A stretch of DNA of 64,000 bases from Trichostrongylus colubriformis (GCA_963978905.1 OZ022260.1:35357326-35421325); one strand, 5' to 3'. Positions 44,791 to 57,429 are shown, counted from the first letter of the stretch. A program made the numbers and translations. The notes: generated by a model not told the origin, from the sequence alone.

Positions 44791-46331
44791 CAAGGCCGGA
44801 ATGCTCTTGCGGCTAACAGTGGAATGTTCACATTCCCAGGTATTGTAGGGTACAGGGACCTCAATGGCACTGTTGGGTACAGGGGCCTGAGTGATAACGG
44901 CTTACGGTGGCTGATAAGAACCGTTGGGAATTGGATGGGATGAAATCCTTTACATCGCTTGATACTGCTATACGACCGCTTTAGCAAAAGCGTCTGATGC
45001 GCAGTGGCATCGGGTGAACATATTTTATTTATGTTCTGACATCATTGGCCGATGTATCGACCGCTGAATTGCCTAGCGTTTCAAAAAATGGTGCATTTTT
45101 CTTGATACTGCGATCCACATTGATAACCATGATACAACCTATATTTGTGATAATGAAGCAAACGTTTCACTCGGAATCATTTTCTAATGCGGCACTGGCA
45201 GCAACACTGGGTATCGACCGCTAGACTATGCAAAATTCCAAATAGTGAAGCATGTTTACGAAAACGATAGAAATCGATAATCGGGATATGGACCTACCAT
45301 CAACGTGTAGTAATGAGATGCTCAGCAAACAAACAATTTGCTATCAATCGATGCAATCGAATACAAAACTATCGCTTTCTAGACTACTCAAACTCACAAT
45401 GGTGATCTAAACCAGCTGGCTCGCACACTCTACTGCGCGCGATTCGTGTCGAGGCTGCGCAAAATGGGTTTGATAGGCCCGACCACAGTTGTGTATGGAA
45501 TCGAGCGAGAATGTCCTTTCCTCTACTTACAGCTGAGCTATTGAATTGGAAAAAAGCATAGATATGGCGTGATAATAAAGCATTTTGGTGTCAACATCTT
45601 CACTCGCTTTGCAACGAATCCATTTTGCACGTCACCGACATGAATCGCGCGCAGTAGTGTGCGCCAGCCAGCTGGTTCGTCATAATTCAGAGTTTACATC
45701 ACTTTTCATGAAACTGTAGTTGGATTTACTCGCAGCCATTCACCGAGCTGTAGGCTGGCATCAGAGTATTAATGTATGCGAAGGGTGCATATAAATTATA
45801 AAAGTAAGAGTCACCGATAGGTCCAGCTCGTAGCATGCCATTGTTTCAACGAATGAAAAGTACATAGTAGACACATAAAACCACAAGATGACGTCTGAAA
45901 CGAAACCATATAGTTTGCTCGAATCCTTCACTGCACTCTTATTTGTATCCTTAACTGCGCATAACGGTGCTTGACTCTTAACTTTGTGGGAGCATAAGCT
46001 CGTTCAACCCACATAATGTGAATGTTGAGGCGGCATAATTCATTGCGTCCATTATTTTTCGTGCATCAGAACGAACTATGTTTGTTTCAACGATGGAATC
46101 GAAAAGGCTACAGCTGTTGGTTGAGATTCCAGGGCCAACATAGCCAGCTCAGCACTCTAATAGAACGTTCCTTTCAGTTGCATCAAACTCAGGTCTCGTG
46201 TGCATCTCTCAGTGCCACAAGAGCGAATGAAAACGATCGAAGAGCAAGATGTTTTAACGCATTTTTTCTCTAATCCTTTGATGTTTTGTGTCCCATGTAC
46301 GCGTCCCCATTAACGTTCCTTGCGATTTCAG

Positions 46332-46539
46332 TGCTACAAGTGATTTATGCACTTTCAATTCCGGACCTCAGGGCATATGGATGTGTCGTAGATCGGCGTT
46401 GGCCATCTGCTATGAGACACGCGCCATCGGACGTCATTTGGAGGCTTCGGGCGCTGAACTCAAATCTATCTGCGAGACTTGCGAAGCGAGTCAAATGGAA
46501 TTATCAAGGTTTTGTGAGCGAACGAATGCCATACGCTGA
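46332..46539 (+). CDS. Candidate terminal exon, Cys-containing
   Basis: The acceptor CCTTGCGATTTCAG precedes an in-frame stretch encoding ATSDLCTFNSGPQGIWMCRR, then LAICYETRAIGRHLEAS and SICETCEASQMELSRFC, to a stop at 46539. A donor-like AAG/GTTTTG lies at 46508, so it may instead be internal. Seven cysteines suggest a secreted protein. The TE at 46554 begins 14 bp after the stop. No upstream exon is certain. Confidence 0.35.
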
Positions 46540-46942
46540 TGCTGCTGCTCATACAATACCGCTCACGTTCCGTGAATAAAAAACGCCTTGAGACGGATTA
46601 ATCGTGAACAAACCGTCGCACCGTCATAACATCGTTCAAACTGGATAAAATGGGAAGAACTTAAAAGCATTGGATTTGTCTCAATGAGGCGAGTTCAACA
46701 GTATATGAAATGTCAAATTTTGATGAGTAATCTTCGTAAAAATCGCGCGAAAACGCGCTTTCGCGTTTTTCCGCTATAAATCGATTGATTATTAATTTTT
46801 GATTGAGATGGCATACATTTTCGGAATCAGCTCGTCGAGCTCTACAAGAAAACACTACACGTTTTGGGTTTTCTTGAACATGGTACTTAGCCATTTTCAC
46901 ATCTGAGAAGTTTGATGGGAATTTTCTTCGAAACCTGATAAG

Positions 46943-47476
46943 TTGGAGATAAAACGTAATTTTGAAGTTTCGGTCATATCAGATCAGCCCCTATTCCCTT
47001 GTGTGGCTATAAACAGCGCCTCCGTGTATACACTGCTAAAAAAAACCATCTCTCAACTCATTTCCAGACCCAGGCCCAATGAAATGCACGCCGTTCGATT
47101 CCCCAGAGGAAATGCTATCGAATTGCATGGAAACCGTTGTGATGATAAATGTCTTATTTTCCCCATTTTCAGCCTTTTTCTTTTGTGGATCGACGTCTCA
47201 ATCTCTTGTCGGCCGCGTGCGGTTCACGTGCACGCCATGAGAGAGCAGTTACGATCGATGGCACCATTGCGAGTGCCGGGCAGGGTCAAGCGTCCAGTTG
47301 AGGAAAGTTTTCGAAAAATACGACCCCCCCAAAAAAGGGGGTCCCAATACGACTCCCCCTTTTTTTCAGGTTCCACTTCTTCTGTGGTTTCTACCAAGCC
47401 AGTGCGATCCATCTCGGAAATCAAGAGTTTAAAAACACTAAGACCAAACCAAACTCCTGACAAGAAAGAGAAATAA
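46943..47476 (+). pseudogene. 177-codon open frame in the long-TIR element (conserved peptide copy C)
   Basis: The longest non-repetitive open frame on the plus strand here. Its C-terminal third (RVKRPVEESFRKIRPPQKRG then KPVRSISEIKSLK) matches the minus-strand peptides at 13.7, 53.2 and 57.2 kb in order and spacing. The N-terminal part lies in the inverted arm and is shared with 49130-49400, so it is probably not coding. No family recognised; it could be the eroded end of a transposon protein. Confidence 0.35.
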
Positions 47477-47499
47477 GAACCCAACAAAACGCAGTAGTC

Positions 47500-48170
47500 A
47501 TGTTTCAAAACAAAATCGACGGGAATAGGAGGTACACAGAAAAGGAATATAACACTCACTGTACATGGCAAAACTTTGAGTATGTTTCCCAGGCATAAAA
47601 GAGGATTATGAAAAGGAAAATCCAATGCATTCAAAGTTATGGATCAGACAGTATATTTGCGAAAAGTGCTTGCCATTTGAACATGCCTGATGCCAAGAGG
47701 ACCGTCAGAATGAGGTGTTATCAAAGTAGAAGTGTTTTCTGTAGTCAGCAGAAAAAGTTCAACCAATTGCAAAAACTGGTCTCCAAAGGGATCCGAACCA
47801 TAGTCTTCAACCTATTGAGCGAGACACTTACCTCTCCGCCAAGAGACTGCTAGCAGTTCTTGGTTTGTGGTGTATTTGAGCCGACTTTCGTCGAAAAACG
47901 GCCGCTCAAAAACACTTCTCACAGAATCGTTCCGCGAATTTGGAATGCAGATTCGAGATCAGCGTCCGAAAATGCATTGACCATATGTGTCCCATTCCGA
48001 ATGGCCACTTCGATCTTGGGTACTTCCCTTGTAAATTTGGACACATTTGAATACTTCAAACTTTACCTAGAGCCCATCTTTCGAACATCTGTAAACTGTT
48101 TTCCTGATAACTCCCTCAGACCTATCTATTGGCTGCTTCCTTTCCCCAATGGTGCGTAGTTCTCGATATG
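47500..48170. other. Interior of the long-TIR element; solo CAAGGGAAGG-family end
   Basis: 47925-48037 matches the right end of that family up to CTTCCCTTG. The remainder is unassigned. Confidence 0.5.
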
Positions 48171-48175
48171 GGTTT

Positions 48176-48540
48176 CCAGTTCAGGATTAGTTGAGGAAAA
48201 TTTCGAAGTGTTTCACGGAAATGGCCATAACTTCCTTCAAACATAACCATATGAGTTCGTTTTGGTGAAGCTGGGTCTGCTAGGTTGTCGCTTTCGAATG
48301 GCTACCTGAACTAAGCCACATCTTCAAAACGAAGGAAGTTATTTTGAGGGAAGCCAGTTGAGGATTAGTTGAGGAAAATTTCGAGGTGTTTAACGGAAAT
48401 GGCCATAACTTCCTTCAAACTTAACCATATGAGTTCGTTTTGGTGAAGCGGGGTCTGCTAGGTTGTCGCTTTCGAATGACTGTCTGAACTATGCCACATC
48501 TTCAAAACGAAGCAAGAAAAATTTAGAAGAGCCAGTTGAG
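48176..48540 (+). repeat. 178-bp tandem duplication
   Basis: CCAGTTGAGGA begins at 48176, 48354 and 48532. The first two units are about 90% alike; the third is only a start. Confidence 0.9.
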
Positions 48541-50543
48541 GAAAGCGTTTTTTCGTCGAATTTGCGAGATCTTCCCACGAATCTTCCCAAAAATCGTTTC
48601 ATTGTTACTGAAATTTTTCCAGTATGCATCCTTCGCTCTCGGAGGCCTAGTGGGAAGGCGAGAAGCGTCGGTCAGATTCTCTGTGGGATGCGCCATGCAT
48701 GAGGATTTCATCCACACTCTCAATGAATACAAACGTTTCTCCGGTCCGCATAGTGGCCGCTAACACTAGATTACGTACTTGCGATCGTAGTGAGACGAAA
48801 TAAGTCCATATCATCTAATTTTTCGTTTTCATCCCATCGTTTCTGGAGTGTCCATTCACGGTGGTACCCATTTATAGATATCGCTTTCCACGGTTAATCG
48901 GTGAATTTCGGAGGTGTCTCTGTACGTGGTTTCAGTGTCAGCGGGCCAAAAAACGGCTATTGGCGTTCACCGGTTTCGTTGCGGATCGCGCCATGCATGA
49001 GGTTTCCATGATGATTAAGTTAATCTAGTTTGGGTTCGAACCCAATTAGTCAGTTTTATCATTTTTCCCTTACACTTTAGACCCTCAGCCTGAGAAATTC
49101 TGTTCATCACTGCCTACCTCAACAATTACGACCCCACTCCCTCCTAGCGGACCAAATACGACCCCCCTGTTGAGGATTCCTCAACGGAGGCTTGACCCTG
49201 GTGCCGGGCGCTTTTCCACGGTCATGCATGTGAATATCCCGGTGCCGCCATCGATCATGACCGCTCTCCCATGGCGTGCACATGAATCGCACGCTGCCGA
49301 CAACAGATTGAGACGTCGATCCACAAAAGAAAAAGGCTGAAAATGGGGAAAATAAGATATTCAATAAGATATATATATTTATGTAGTATTTTCTTGTTCG
49401 ACGAGCTGATTCCGAAAATGTATACAATCTCCATCAAAAATTAATAATCAATCGATTATAGCGGAAAAACGCGAGAAGTTTTCGCGCGATTTTTAAGAAG
49501 ATTACTCATCAAAATTTGACATTTCATATACTATTGAACTGCCTCATTGTGTCAAATTCAATGCTTCTAAGATCTTCCCATTTTATCCAGTTTGAACAAT
49601 GTTATGACGGTGCGACGGTTTGTTCGCGATTAATCCGTCGCAAGGCGTTTTCTATTCACGGAACGTGAGCGGTATTGTAGAAACAGTGAAGTCATTTAAT
49701 CGAAAGGAACAGCACAGACCAATGACGAGCATTCCATTACATATTGGTGAAGCGATGTATCGAGTCATTGTAGGAGTGAGGATTTTCGTTTGGATATGTA
49801 CATACAAACTATGTACTTTTGGGCAAGTCGGCGATCTGGATTGTGTGGATGCAGATAGAACGTGACCATATCTCGTAAAATCACCGTGGTATTCGGGTTG
49901 AGCGGGGGAGAGGAGGGTTGCAGAACAGCATAGCAGAATTATATTTCTAGCCGATGATACTTTTTGAGCATAACTACGAAACGACGGGATTGCCACGGCG
50001 TTCACGAAAAGGACTTCGTCAACCCTTGCCAGCGCTTGGCTGTTCCACTTTGGGGCTTGTTGAATGCAATTTTCGCGAGAGATATCTTTGCCACGCAGGA
50101 TGCGGGCAACATTCGCCATACCTTTCGAGCGGTTCCTTCATTTCAGCAGAATAAAAAGAGACTAACTCATAACCAACCCACTATTCTGGAGTTCTGGTCA
50201 AAATCTTGATTTGGGTCAACATTCGTTTTCTGGGGTACTTCCATTAGCACACGAACAGGGAGATCTTACGAGCTCTCTTATGTAGCATCTGACTGTCACC
50301 CGAAATTTCGGAAATACCGAATGTTCTGTGGACTGAGTTAGAGTAGTCTCGTGTGCTAGGCACTTCAAAGCTCTCACGATTACTTTTCCACCCACATCAC
50401 AAAAGAGAGAAACGTGACGACCACTAAGAGTCTAACCATCCTCGCAAAAACCTCACTATTACGCAACAGTGCAGCTCTCCTAATATAGATTATTCGCCTC
50501 TGAGGACATTGCTCTGACGTCTTGTAAATACTCATTCAGTAGT

Positions 50544-50870
50544 GTGCTCATGTCTCAGTTCAAAGTACGCTTTAAAAATCAGAGAAGCAGCTTCCCAGTC
50601 ATATCTGAACAGACTTTGCTTGATGATGCTTCATTTGAAACAGTTTCAAGACAAGGGATCCCTCGTGTTATCGAGAGATTCATATTGAGCTTTGCGTTCT
50701 CGTGGAAATGTGAAGTCGCAGAAAATGACAAGCCGCGTATCGATTTCCACACTCCATCCAGTCGAGAGAATCAGGCAAGTGTAGATCCGCGATTTCGCAT
50801 TTCCACAAGAATGCAGATTCTGCATTCACACATTTCTCCTGATCGATACGTATTCAACCTTTTTCCATAG
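50544..50870 (+). other. 108-codon open frame in unit 1 (uncertain)
   Basis: Opens MLMSQFKVRFKNQRSSF and ends RYVFNLFP. The sister frame at 54541-54867 differs at five residues, with about two silent changes, which shows no purifying selection. No family, signal peptide or splice signals are recognised. It could be a chance frame in repetitive DNA. Confidence 0.15.
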
Positions 50871-53109
50871 TTTCGCACCCACAGAAACGTAGGTTGCACA
50901 TTCGAATGAGGAGCATTATTGGGAATGTCAACACTTGACATAACTGACAGGAAATTTTGCACACTCGCCCTCTTATTTCCGAATAGGCCTCAGTCCTCAG
51001 TGCACTCGCAAGGAGCTCCTTCTCCCAGCAGAGTTTGGATGACTAGAAAAAGACACGGACGTCCTGTACAAAGAGGTATCCTGTTAAACACACTGTGAGA
51101 GGAAAAGTTGGCATACAAACATCCAGTAAAACGAACAGCATACCCTTTCCTGTATAGCCGTAACAGCGTCTACTTGTCATCAGCCATATGAGTGATGTTT
51201 CTCGGATAACCCAAACATAAGACGGGATGAACAAGGTATTACTGCTCAGTGTCAGCCTGGGTTACATAAATTGAGCGCTATAATCACTTCATCCAGTCAT
51301 ATCACCGCTAACAAGGAAAGCCCATGAGGGCATAGTGAACTCTTCTGAAGCAGTTCTTTGCATTTCGTAGGGTCACAAGCATGGAGCAAAAAGAAAATGC
51401 TGTCAATTCGGCTAAATAACCTCAGGAGACCCAAATTGAGTGGCAAAAGTTGCTCAGAAGGAAGCAATTTTGACCATTTTCTTGCAGTGCTTTCCAGTTA
51501 TGACTTTCAGTATAAGCACATTAGCAAGCCTTCTTCGAGCCTGCATAAAAACCAGTGCGAACTGGATGCGAAGTGTTGAGTTATCCATAGCAGTTGCTGA
51601 AAGGGCACAGAAAATTCTTGGTGGATGTACGGGGCAAAGCAAGAGCTGTTCGCATAGTCAAATTTATGGGTGAGTGGACTCTAATTCGAGCGGCAGGTAG
51701 GTGCTCATAGGTTTGCTCCTCTTTATTAAAGGGTTTTTTCGCATTTCCTGTGTTTTTACTACTAAACTGTTTGTGTACACGCGAAATAACCTCAATTTTC
51801 ATTGCTAGCGTATCAAACCGAACCCCATTTACAAGCTTTTAGTGGTCAACATAATTGGACCCTTCAGTACTCTTCACAAGCGAGCAGTGCGTTTCCGTGC
51901 AAAACTAGTGCAGCAATCGTGCTCAGGAGCCCCGATTAGCTCTGAAGGCAAAATGTTATTCTGATCCAAATTTTTACCTCTTTTAAAGACAACGGGATGG
52001 GCTTAGTCCGTACGTATTTGCTTTCCTACTTGTGCAAGCTCAAGTTCATCTCATACTCTTACCACTGTGCTCAAGATATGCTGCTCTCTCGGCCACCAGA
52101 CTTTGAGAGTAGGACTGTTCTAAATTTCAAGTCAGTTTCTGTGCGAGTTGTCCATCTATGGTATTTATAGTATTCATGTTGCCAGAGATTTTCTAGAGAT
52201 TTAGTTTTGTGAAATTAGAAATGTTTCATGTTCGGTAGATCAGTGGTGTTTCCTATTCAATCGTATGCATGCCGAGACACAACGAAACTGACCAAAGCCT
52301 ATAGCCCTTCGTTGGTCCGCTGGCACCGAAACGACGTACATAGACACCTCCGAAATTCACCGATTAACCGTCGGAAGCAGTATCTACCCACGGGCACCAG
52401 CGTGGATGAATACTCGAAAAACTATGTGAAAAAACGAAAAATGAGTTCAAGTTCGTTATGAGAGAGTTGTGAGAGGAAAAACATTTCCCTCGACTAGCTT
52501 CCCTCAAAATAACTTCTTTCTTCTCGAAAATATTCTATAGTTCAAGTAGAATGTGAAAAGCGGCAGCCTTGCTGATCCCGCACATTTGGAGGAACTGACA
52601 ACCATTTGAAGTGAAACACTTCGAAATTTTCAGGATTTTCCTCGACGCACCATATAGAGAGCCACGCAAAGATTGGGGAAACCAAGCGTTCAATAAATTG
52701 TTCTAAGAAGGTTATTGAGAAAGCAATTGATAGTACTTTGAAAAATTGAGCTATAGTCAAGCTGCAGGTATTCAAAAATGCTCAAATTCACTATAGGGAA
52801 GATACCGCGCTTCATGGGGATCGCAGTGAAGCGCATTACATGGCTCCTATTTAGTTTCTAACTTATGAATTCTTGTTTTTTTCATCCTTTATCCCTGCCG
52901 TAAACCTTTCATGACCTTTAAGCCTTCTACTTTGTCATCAGAGAACGAACAAATTACCAATGGTCGGCGACGCCTTCGTTTTGGGATATAAGTATTGCTT
53001 TTTGGCAGGTTCTTGCTTCTCTTAGCCGCTTTCGTTTTGAAATATAAGTACTGAGTTTCCTTAAGTTCTTATTTCTCTTATTTTGTGAGGGGTTTGGCCT
53101 CAGTCCTTT

Positions 53110-53281
53110 TCTTTTTCGACCGTAGACGCTTGATTCCCTTGATGAATCGCGCTGGCCGGGTAGAAACCGAAGAAATAGCGGAGTCTGGAGAAAAGGGGAT
53201 TGTATGGAGGCCCCTTTTTTTGGGGAGGACGTGGGGGTTGTGGTGGGTCGTAATTTTTGAAAATTCCCTTCGACGCCACAC
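53110..53281 (-). pseudogene. Conserved peptide copy B (unit 1)
   Basis: FSKITT... in one frame and FQKLRP in the shifted sister frame of unit 2; KKRGLHTIPFSPDS and RFIKGIKRLRSKKKR follow. It parallels the peptides at 13.7 and 47.4 kb. A one-base difference between the two units shifts the frame near KKRG, so at least one is not functional. Confidence 0.35.
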
Positions 53282-53431
53282 TTGACCCTGCTGGCAACTA
53301 CATCTTGTTAAATGTTTTAGACTATGGCCGTAGTATCAGCGTTCCTCCAATTTCTAACTAGGCTCGAATTCTCAATCAGGCGGAAAACTTGTTTTATGAG
53401 GTAGTTTTATCCCCTGGTCACTAATACCACC

Positions 53432-53796
53432 CGCGCCTTGGGTCAAAATGTTTGGCTTCCAGTGTTATGAGCACTCTGAGGTCCACGTCAAATAGGCAAA
53501 AAAACCTAAAGTAGGGGTACCCTAGCACACTAAAAATGATTTTGCACATGGTTTATTTCGCAGCTATCATAAACACGATAAGCCAAAAACTAGAAATTGC
53601 AAAATTTTGTTTTCAGCGGGGATCGAACCATTAACCAGCGCCCTCCCAGAACCCTCTAGCCAAGTTTGACACTGATTTGTTGCTTCTTGTATGAGCCTCT
53701 ATAAAATGGAAAAAACGTTTTAAAAAAGCTCGTCATGTCCAAATGGGTCATCCTTGTGAGACGCGTTCAGCGAACTGTGACCATCCGCGCATCAGG
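53432..53796 (-). mobile_element. 365-bp insertion with B-box and 8-bp target duplication
   Basis: ATACCACC flanks it at 53424-53431 and 53797-53804. The homologous place at 13898-13925 lacks the insert. Minus-strand GGTTCGATCCCC (about 53615-53626) is a tRNA B-box, with TGGCTAGAGGG ~35 bases upstream resembling an A-box. It is probably a SINE; an 8-bp duplication would also suit a hAT element, but no TIRs are seen. Confidence 0.5.
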
Positions 53797-54540
53797 ATAC
53801 CACCAAACAGTCATCCATCAGAAGGCAGCGGTCATCTCACTCTGCTTTGCACGAGAACAAAACTCACAATGAATTATGACCTATAACAAGCTCAACAACA
53901 TTAGCGTAATGATCGGCCCACCGCACAGCGCTCCTATTGAATTGCAATGATGGCTACCTGGTGTGGTTCATAGTTCTTACAAAATTCAAATTCGGCGTTC
54001 ACGAAAAGGACTTCGTCAACCCTTGCCAGCGCTTGGCTGTTCCACTTTGGGGCTTGTTGAATGCAATTTTCGCGAGAGATATCTTTGCCACGCAGGATGC
54101 GGGCAACATTCGCCATACCTTTCGAGCGGTTCCTTCATTTCAGCAGAATAAAAAGAGACTAACTCATAACCAACCCACTATTCTGGAGTTCTGGTCAAAA
54201 TCTTGATTTGGGTCAACATTCGTTTTCTGGGGTACTTCCATTAGCACACGAACAGGGAGATCTTACGAGCTCTCTTATGTAGCATCTGACTGTCACCCGA
54301 AATTTCGGAAATACCGAATGTTCTGTGGACTGAGTTAGAGTAGTCTCGTGTGCTAGGCACTTTAAAGCTCTCACGATTACTTTTCCACCCACATCACAAA
54401 AGAGAGAAACGTGACGACCACTAAGAGTCTAACCATCCTCGCAAAAACCTCACTATTACGCAACAGTGCAGCTCTCCTAATATAGATTATTCGCCTCTGA
54501 GGACATTGCTCTGACGTCTTGTAAATACTCATTCAGTAGT

Positions 54541-54867
54541 GTGCTCATGTCTCAGTTCAAAGTACGCTTTAAAAATCAGAGAAGCAGCTTCCCAGTCATG
54601 TCTGAACAGACTTTGCTTGATGATGCTTCATTTGAAACAGTTCCAAGACAAGGGATCCCTCGTATTATCGAGAGATTCATATTGAGCTTTGCGTTCTCGT
54701 GGAAATGTGAAATCGCAGAAAATGACAAGCCGCGTATCGATTTCCACACTCCATCCAGTCGAGAGAATCAGGCAAGTGCAGACCCGCGATTTCGCATTTC
54801 CACAAGAATGCAGATTCTGCATTCCCACATTTCTCCTGATCGATACGTATTCAACCTTTTTCCATAG
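54541..54867 (+). other. 108-codon open frame in unit 2 (uncertain)
   Basis: Sister of the frame at 50544; same length, five amino-acid differences. Listed only because both copies stay open. Confidence 0.15.
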
Positions 54868-57074
54868 TTTCGCACCCACAGAAACGTAGGTTGCACATTC
54901 GAATGAGGAGCATTATTGGGAATGTCAACACTTGACATAACTGACAGGAAATTTTGCACACTCGCCCTCTTATTTCCGAATAGGCCTCAGTCCTCAGTGC
55001 ACTCGCAAGGAGCTCCTTCTCCCAGCAGAGTTTGGATGACTAGAAAAAGACACGGACGTCCTGTACAGTGAGGTATCCTGTTAAACACACTGTGAGAGGA
55101 AAAGTTGGCATACAAACATCCAGTAAAACGAACAGCATACCATTTCCTGTATAGCCGTAACAGCGTCTACTTGTCATCAGCCATATGAGTGATGTTTCTC
55201 GGATAACCCAAACATAAGACGGGATGAACAAGGTATTACTGCTCAGTGTCAGCCTGGGTTACATAAATTGAGCGCTATAATCACTTCATCCAGTCATATC
55301 ACCGCTAACAAGGAAAGCCCATGAGGGCATGGTGAACTCTTCTGAAGCAGTTCTTTGCATTTCGTAGGGTCACAAGCATGGAGCAAAAAGAAAATGCTGT
55401 CAATTCGGCTAAATAACCCCAGGAGACCCAAATTGAGTGGCAAAAGTTGCTCAGAAGGAAGCAATTTTGACCATTTTCTTGCAGTGCTTTCCAGTTATGA
55501 CTTTCAGTATAAGCACATTAGCAAGCCTTCTTCGAGCCTGCATAAAAACCAGTGCGAACTGGATGCGAAGTGTTGAGTTATCCATAGCAGTTGCTGAAAG
55601 GGCACAGAAAATTCTTGGTGGATGTACGGGGCAAAGCAAGAGCTGTTCGCATAGTCAAATTTATGGGTGAGTGGACTCTAATTCGAGCGGCAGGTAGGTG
55701 CTCATAGGTTTGCTCCTCTTTATTAAAGGGTTTTTTCGCATTTTCTGTGTTTTTACTACTAAACTGTTTGTGTACACGCGAAATAACCTCAATTTTCATT
55801 GCTAGCGTATCAAACCGAACCCCATTTACAAGCTTTTAGTGGTCAACATAATTGGACCCTTCAGTACTCTTCACAAGCGAGCAGTGCGTTTCCGTGCAAA
55901 ACTAGTGCAGCAATCGTGCTCAGGAGCCCCGATTAGCTCTGAAGGCAAAATGTTATTCTGATCCAAATTTTTACCTCTTTTAAAGACAACGGGATGGGCT
56001 TAGTCCGTACGTATTTGCTTTCCTACTTGTGCAAGCTCAAGTTCATCTCATACTCTTACCACTGTGCTCAAGATATGCTGCTCTCTCGGCAACCAGACTT
56101 TGAGAGTAGGACTGTTTTAAATTTCAAGTTCAGTTTCAATGCGAGTTGTTCATCTATGGTATTTATAGTATTCATGTTGCCAGAGATTTTCTAGAGATTT
56201 AGTTTTGTGAAATTAGAAATGTTTCATGTTCGGTAGATCAGTGGTGTTTCATTCAATCGTATGCATGCCGAGACACAACGAAACTGACCAAAGCCTATAG
56301 CCCTTCGTTGGTCCGCTGGCACCGAAACGACGTACATAGACACCTCCGAAATTCACCGATTAACCGTCGGAAGCAGTATCTACCCACGGGCACCAGCGTG
56401 GATGAATACTCGAAAAACTATGTGAAAAAACGAAAAATGAGTTTAAGTTCGTTATGAGAGAGTTGTGAGAGGAAAAAAATTTCCCTCGACTAGCTTCCCT
56501 CAAAATAACTTCTTTCTTCTCGAAGATATTCTATAGTTTAAGTAGAATGTGAAAAGCGGCAGCCTTGCTGATCCCGCACATTTGGAGGAACTTACAACCA
56601 TTTGAAGTGAAACACTTCGAAATTTTCAGGATTTTCCTCGACTGCACCCATATAGAGAGCCACGCAAAGATTGGGGAAACCAAGCGTTCAATAAATTGTT
56701 CTAAGAAGGTTATTGAGAAAGCAATTGATAGTACTTTGAAAAATTGAGCTATAGTCAAGCTACAGGTATTCAAAAATGCTCAATTTCACTATAGGGAAGA
56801 TACCGCGCTTCATGGGGATCGCAGTGAGGCGCATTACATGGCTCCTATTTAGTTTCTAACTTATGAATTCTTGTTTTTTCATCCTTTATCCCTGCCGTAA
56901 ACCTTTCATGACCTTCAAGCCTTCTACTTTGTCATCAGAGAACGAACAAATTACCAATGGTCGGCGACGCCTTCGTTTTGGGATATAAGTATTGCTTTTT
57001 GGCAGGTTCTTGCTTCTCTTAGCCGCTTTCGTTTTGAAATATAAGTACTGAGTTTCCTTAAGTTCTTATTTCTC

Positions 57075-57281
57075 TTATTTTGTGAGGGGTTTGGCCTCAG
57101 TCCTTTTCTTTTTCGACCGTAGACGCTTGATTCCCTTGATGAATCGCACTGGCCGGGTAGAAACCGAAGAAATAGCGGAGTCTGGAGAAAAGGGGATTGT
57201 ATGGAGGCCCCTTTTTTTTGGGGAGGACGTGGGGGTTGTGGTGGGTCGTAATTTTTGAAAATTCCCTTCGACGCCACACAT
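57075..57281 (-). pseudogene. Conserved peptide copy B (unit 2)
   Basis: The frame VEGNFQKLRP, KKRGLHTIPF and RFIKGIKRLRSKKKR ending PLTK-stop is open here. It aligns best with the fragments at 13611-13780 and 47275-47460. Confidence 0.35.
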
Positions 57282-57429
57282 GACCCTGCTGGCAACTACA
57301 TCTTGTTAAATGTTTTAGACTATGGCCGTGGTATCAGCGTTCCTCCAATTTCTAACTAGGCTCGAATTCTCAATCAGGCGGAAAACTTGTTTTATGAGGT
57401 AGTTTTATCCCCTGGTCACTAATACCACC

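Larger units (their letters stand above)
43760..45675 (+). mobile_element. Helitron-like non-autonomous element
   Basis: 5' TCCTACTCTATATAATTCGC, a CTGT/GT tract, TCACGAAATTCATATCTCG and GCAGCAAAGCTGGGACG. A ~146-bp tandem array follows (about 44150-44780). The 3' end is a GCGCGC/GTGCGC hairpin (45645-45663) and CTGG, followed by T. The 5' flank base is A. A MITE (43828-44037) splits the head. The reverse copy at 58936-60745 has the same order, supporting these boundaries. Confidence 0.65.
46554..49677. mobile_element. 3.1-kb long-TIR element with TA duplication
   Basis: CAATACCGCTCACGTTCCGT and its complement at the ends; TA at 46552-46553 and 49678-49679. The outer ~300 bp of each arm (46554-46860, 49380-49677) are ~90% alike by eye, and shorter complementary blocks continue to about 47340 and 49130. 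It belongs with 38958-39561 and 37818-39733. The interior holds an ORF fragment, a solo CAAGGGAAGG-family end (47925-48037) and a 178-bp tandem repeat. Confidence 0.7.
49996..53992. repeat. Tandem duplication, unit 1 (3,997 bp)
   Basis: Every position aligns with unit 2 at an offset of 3,997 bp, with rare substitutions and 1-10-bp indels. The 5' junction is CGGCGTTCACGAAAAGG at 49996; the upstream flank differs from the sequence preceding 53993. Confidence 0.95.

Noticed and set aside
51440..51673. 77-codon plus-strand frame present in both duplication units
   Set aside because: The units are nearly identical, so preservation is uninformative, and an antisense frame of similar length also stays open.
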